Part shown: piece after piece, positions 6,184 through 7,909 of the stretch
How the letters are laid out: the number at the start of each line of letters is the position of its first letter
Numbering within the stretch: the first letter of the stretch is position 1
Translations under genes and position numbers: made by a program
Origin: CAXOVX01 sp964213345
GTDB taxonomy: Bacteria; Pseudomonadota; Alphaproteobacteria; Rickettsiales; Midichloriaceae
DNA: 7,909 nucleotides
Assembly (NCBI GenBank): GCA_964213345.1
Contig: CAXOVX010000004.1
Coordinates: 1 to 7,909, forward strand
Reading direction: 5' to 3'
The notes under the pieces: model-generated
Databases searched by the model: none
Seen by the model: only the letters and a program-made list of their open reading frames with translations
What the model was told of the DNA's origin: nothing

Positions 6184-6831
6184 TCAGTGAACAGATTGTG
6201 TATTGGGAAGGTGGAGCTTGTTATGAAAAAATTGCTCCACATAGTTTATGCATTCGAAATATCTCAGTGTGCCCTCTGTACATTGCCTAATACATTGATT
6301 ATGATTAAGGAGCTCGGTATGTATGAATGTAAACTTTGTGTTCGCTTCAATCGTATCGTTTATCCATCCTTTATCGTGCCAAGTTTGACAATGTCCTACT
6401 CCGACAAACGCTGTTCCTTTGCTATTAAGGTGGTCTTCAAATACGGTTTTAAACATCATCTCATCTCTTTTATTATATGCCTCGAGATGTTCTGCATCTT
6501 GAGAACCTTCTCTGAGAAGAGCTTTATAATCAATACCTTCCAGATTAAGGAATTTTATACTTTTTGTGGTATAACCCAATTTCTCCAACATGGGATGTAG
6601 TTCATTTTCCCAGTAATCAGCTATTTCTTTGTACTTAGCTCTCACAACTCCTAAATGTTCTTGAGTTTGTGATTTTGTGTATACATCAGTGCTTTCCCTA
6701 CGTACACCTACTTCGCTAAAAAGCGTATTAAAGCCTCTTTCACTCATTTTCGGGAACAAATATTCGCCCAAAAATTTATGCATCAATAAATCTGCGTGTG
6801 TATGGCACACTACCAATCTTGTCATAACCAT
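6184..6831 (-). CDS. orphan protein, possible TraB/GumN/ChaN-superfamily member
   Basis: I do not recognise a named gene in this 215-residue soluble protein. The N-terminus has a beta strand with a histidine pair (LVVCHTHADL), followed by FNTLFSEVG. A late segment reads RDEMMFKTVFEDHL, then GTAFVGVGHCQTWHDKGWI. An early 'T.H', a central R(N/D)..M and a late 'FVGVGH....' strand are the hallmark pattern of the TraB/GumN/ChaN (TIKI-like) superfamily, so I suggest that fold with modest confidence. No signal peptide or membrane segment is seen. The ATG at 6831 lacks a clear Shine-Dalgarno, and Met3 is an alternative start. The C-terminus may be frameshifted: after the TGA at 6184-6186, a different frame continues as EKGDATQIDCLEHILDDLGY to TAA 6107-6109. 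This looks like coding sequence and would extend the protein by about 25 residues. The gene is divergent from the maeB stub and flanked by IS982 debris, so it may be decaying. Confidence 0.6.
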   Translation of the reverse strand: MVMTRLVVCHTHADLLMHKFLGEYLFPKMSERGFNTLFSEVGVRRESTDVYTKSQTQEHLGVVRAKYKEIADYWENELHPMLEKLGYTTKSIKFLNLEGIDYKALLREGSQDAEHLEAYNKRDEMMFKTVFEDHLNSKGTAFVGVGHCQTWHDKGWINDTIEANTKFTFIHTELLNHNQCIRQCTEGTLRYFECINYVEQFFHNKLHLPNTQSVH

Positions 6832-6876
6832 AATCTTTTTAATTTTTCAATAATCCTAAAATCTCTGATGTCTTAG

Positions 6877-6916
6877 ACTAATACTAAGTTTAAGTCAAAA
6901 TAAACTAATACTACGT
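6877..6916. promoter_or_regulatory. paired direct repeats between divergent genes
   Basis: Actaatactaagt (6877-6889) and actaatactacgt (6904-6916) agree at 12 of 13 positions and start 27 bases apart. They lie between the TraB-like gene and the maeB promoter. The layout suits a dimeric regulator, but could also be chance in AT-rich DNA. On the - strand, TTGACT (about 6892-6897) followed after 17 bases by TAAGAC is a weak promoter candidate for the TraB-like gene and overlaps the first repeat. Confidence 0.3.
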
Positions 6917-6943
6917 CAGTAAGAAATTTCTTCCTGTTGGGGT

Positions 6944-6972
6944 TTGACACACCTACTACCTTAGGGTATGTT
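6944..6972 (+). promoter_or_regulatory. sigma-70-type promoter of the malic enzyme stub
   Basis: A consensus TTGACA (6944-6949) is separated by exactly 17 bases from TATGTT (6967-6972). It stands 35 bases upstream of the maeB start codon. A Shine-Dalgarno gagg (6996-6999) lies 7 bases before the ATG. This is the best promoter match in the window, and it drives only a truncated gene. Confidence 0.6.
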
Positions 6973-7006
6973 CCATATTGAAATTAACCAATTACGAGGT
7001 AAATAC

Positions 7007-7141
7007 ATGTCATCTACCGATACCCGTAACAACATTCTATATACTGAAGCATTAGAGCCGCATGCCAGGAATCCAAAGGGTGAAATCGCGATAGCGTTAC
7101 AAAAACCGTTAAACAACCAAAGGGATCTAGCATTGGAGTAG
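7007..7141 (+). pseudogene. maeB: NADP-dependent malic enzyme, 5' stub
   Basis: Malic enzyme oxidatively decarboxylates malate to pyruvate in the cytoplasm. Only 44 codons remain. YTEALEPHARNPKGEIAIAL is followed by QKPLNNQRDLAL, which matches the conserved malic-enzyme N-terminus 'EALEYH..P..GKI.....KPL..QRDLALAYSPGVA'. After RDLAL the sequence leaves the family and enters the truncated IS982 transposase on the opposite strand, terminating at TAG 7139-7141. All catalytic and NADP-binding regions (normally 400-750 aa) are missing. The start codon, ribosome binding site and promoter are intact, so a short peptide may still be made. The rest of the gene was lost or displaced by the IS-associated rearrangement. 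Confidence 0.85.
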
Positions 7142-7803
7142 TAATTTATTTTTCATGTTCTTCTTAAGCCTCGTAATGAGCAACGAATCTTGATCTAACA
7201 GCTGTGTTGCTAATTCTTCTGAGACATATCCTTTATCGCCAAGTAATTTCCCCTATAAGCCTTTTGCCATGGTCAAGACAAGCTTTCTGTCGTCAACATT
7301 ACCAGGTGTAATTCTGATGGAAACAAATTCGCTTTTATCATTGAAAATTGTGTGTAATTTCAGAACATAAAACCAACCGGTGCTTTTTCTACTTTTTGCA
7401 GCAATTCCACGAAAAATATTATGTCTACTGCCGCGTAGATCCTTACATGTATCAAGTGGTGTAGAATCAATAAATTGGATACCAGAAACTTCTCCGGTAA
7501 TGCATTGCAATAAGCAACATAATATAGGCAAAATACGCTACAATACGGCTACAAACCTATCATACAACAATAAATTTTTGAAATCTCTCCGGTGTTTTAC
7601 ATACACATAAAACAACTAAACTTACTCTCTTGGTAGCCTAATATTATAGTCACTATCTCACTAAGACTCATATGCCCACTCCTGCACATATGGCTTTTTT
7701 TATCTTTCTTTATATATTCCAATAAATGGGCTCTCCACCAGGGGACAAATCCTTTGCAAAAATCATCAACATAACATATTATTCCTGTAAAATCTATTTC
7801 CAT
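7136..7803 (-). pseudogene. IS982-family transposase, N-terminal two thirds with lesions
   Basis: Starting at ATG 7801-7803 (Shine-Dalgarno aagga just upstream), the fragment reads IICYVDDFCKGF, then HMSLSEIVTIIL. A frameshift occurs near 7600-7612 (the first frame ends at TAA 7597-7599). A second frame carries DFKNLLLYDRFVAVL, an in-frame TAG just upstream of 7531, and then the DDE core: FIDSTPLDTC (first Asp), STGWFYVLKLH and TPGNVDDRK. A TAG at 7253-7255 interrupts it, followed by GKLLGDKGYVS (second Asp) and RLKKNMKNKLL. Homology ends at about 7136, at the junction with the maeB stub. The C-terminal part with the catalytic Glu is absent here but is represented at 5816-6015. With one frameshift and two stops, the fragment is dead. 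Confidence 0.92.
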
Positions 7804-7888
7804 ATATTCCTTCTTTGTTACCCTTTATCGGCTCCTTTAAACAGATATCATATCTCCATCTTATCGCATTATATTATCCATTCTTTAG
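7804..7888 (-). other. 5' noncoding leader of the IS982 element
   Basis: This stretch lies between the terminal repeat and the transposase ATG. On the - strand it should hold the transposase promoter; I see no strong consensus. The ribosome binding site aaggaat is at 7807-7813. Confidence 0.5.
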
Positions 7889-7902
7889 CCTTACTTCGGG
7901 TT
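7889..7902 (-). repeat. IS982 terminal inverted repeat (5' end)
   Basis: Ccttacttcgggtt, read on the - strand as aacccgaagtaagg, is the outer end of the element whose transposase starts at 7803. It matches the 3' repeats at 5796-5809 (13 of 14) and 102-115 (13 of 14). The seven bases beyond it (aaaaaga) do not match the flank of the 5796 repeat, so no target duplication is visible. Confidence 0.7.
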
Positions 7903-7909
7903 AAAAAGA

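Noticed and set aside
5974..6600. A 208-codon frame on the + strand
   Set aside because: It lies antisense to the TraB-like gene and the IS982 C-terminal fragment, both of which have recognisable protein features. Its own translation is rich in F, C, I and Y with no motif, so it is a shadow frame.
7380..7610. A 76-codon frame on the + strand
   Set aside because: It is antisense to the IS982 DDE core, which is clearly encoded on the - strand.
5796..7902. A composite transposon carrying the TraB-like gene as cargo
   Set aside because: The flanking IS982 pieces are in the same orientation and each lacks one end, and no target duplication is visible. The enclosed DNA includes a truncated housekeeping gene, so decay by rearrangement is more likely.
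1..7909. CRISPR array, prophage or toxin-antitoxin pair
   Set aside because: No regularly spaced repeats, no phage structural or integrase genes, and no small two-gene unit with toxin or antitoxin signatures were seen.

Overview
The window is AT-rich DNA that most likely comes from an obligate intracellular alphaproteobacterium of the order Rickettsiales. The main evidence is the valyl-tRNA synthetase. It is the archaeal-type ValRS known from Rickettsia, about 834 residues long, and it shares long stretches that I recognise from Rickettsia ValRS. The IS982 and IS110 remnants and the general gene decay fit such a genome. I cannot assign a genus from this sequence.

Layout: positions 1-118 are the 3' end of an IS982-family element on the + strand. 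valS follows at 198-2702 (-). It is divergent from an inositol-monophosphatase (SuhB-type) gene at 2837-3742 (+). These are the only two genes that look fully intact. From 3743 to 4244 I see no convincing gene, but there is a good intrinsic terminator (3928-3962) and a perfect 20-bp palindrome (4178-4237). That palindrome abuts a badly decayed IS110-family transposase (4245-5227, -). Upstream of the IS110 start lies a strongly self-complementary stretch (5281-5376), which is the place where IS110 elements usually encode their bridge RNA.

The right third is a junkyard of IS982 pieces around older chromosomal DNA. It holds a 5' fragment of one IS982 type (5534-5792, +), a 3' fragment of another with its terminal repeat (5796 to about 6049, -), and an orphan 215-residue gene resembling the TraB/GumN/ChaN superfamily (6184-6831, -). 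After these come a 44-codon stub of NADP-malic enzyme (maeB, 7007-7141, +) that still has a good promoter and ribosome binding site, and the 5' part of an IS982 element (7136 to about 7902, -) welded to the maeB stub.

Functionally, valS charges tRNA-Val and the SuhB-like enzyme is a Mg-dependent sugar or inositol phosphatase. The two do not form a pathway and appear to be simple neighbours. The rest records successive IS insertions, deletions and frameshifts. The IS982 3' ends at positions 1-118 and 5793-5910 are near-identical inverted copies bracketing the valS-suhB block, so the block could be inverted by homologous recombination. I see no clear novel defence or secretion system. The items most worth a second look are the candidate IS110 bridge RNA, the orphan TraB-like gene, and the maeB-IS982 fusion point.
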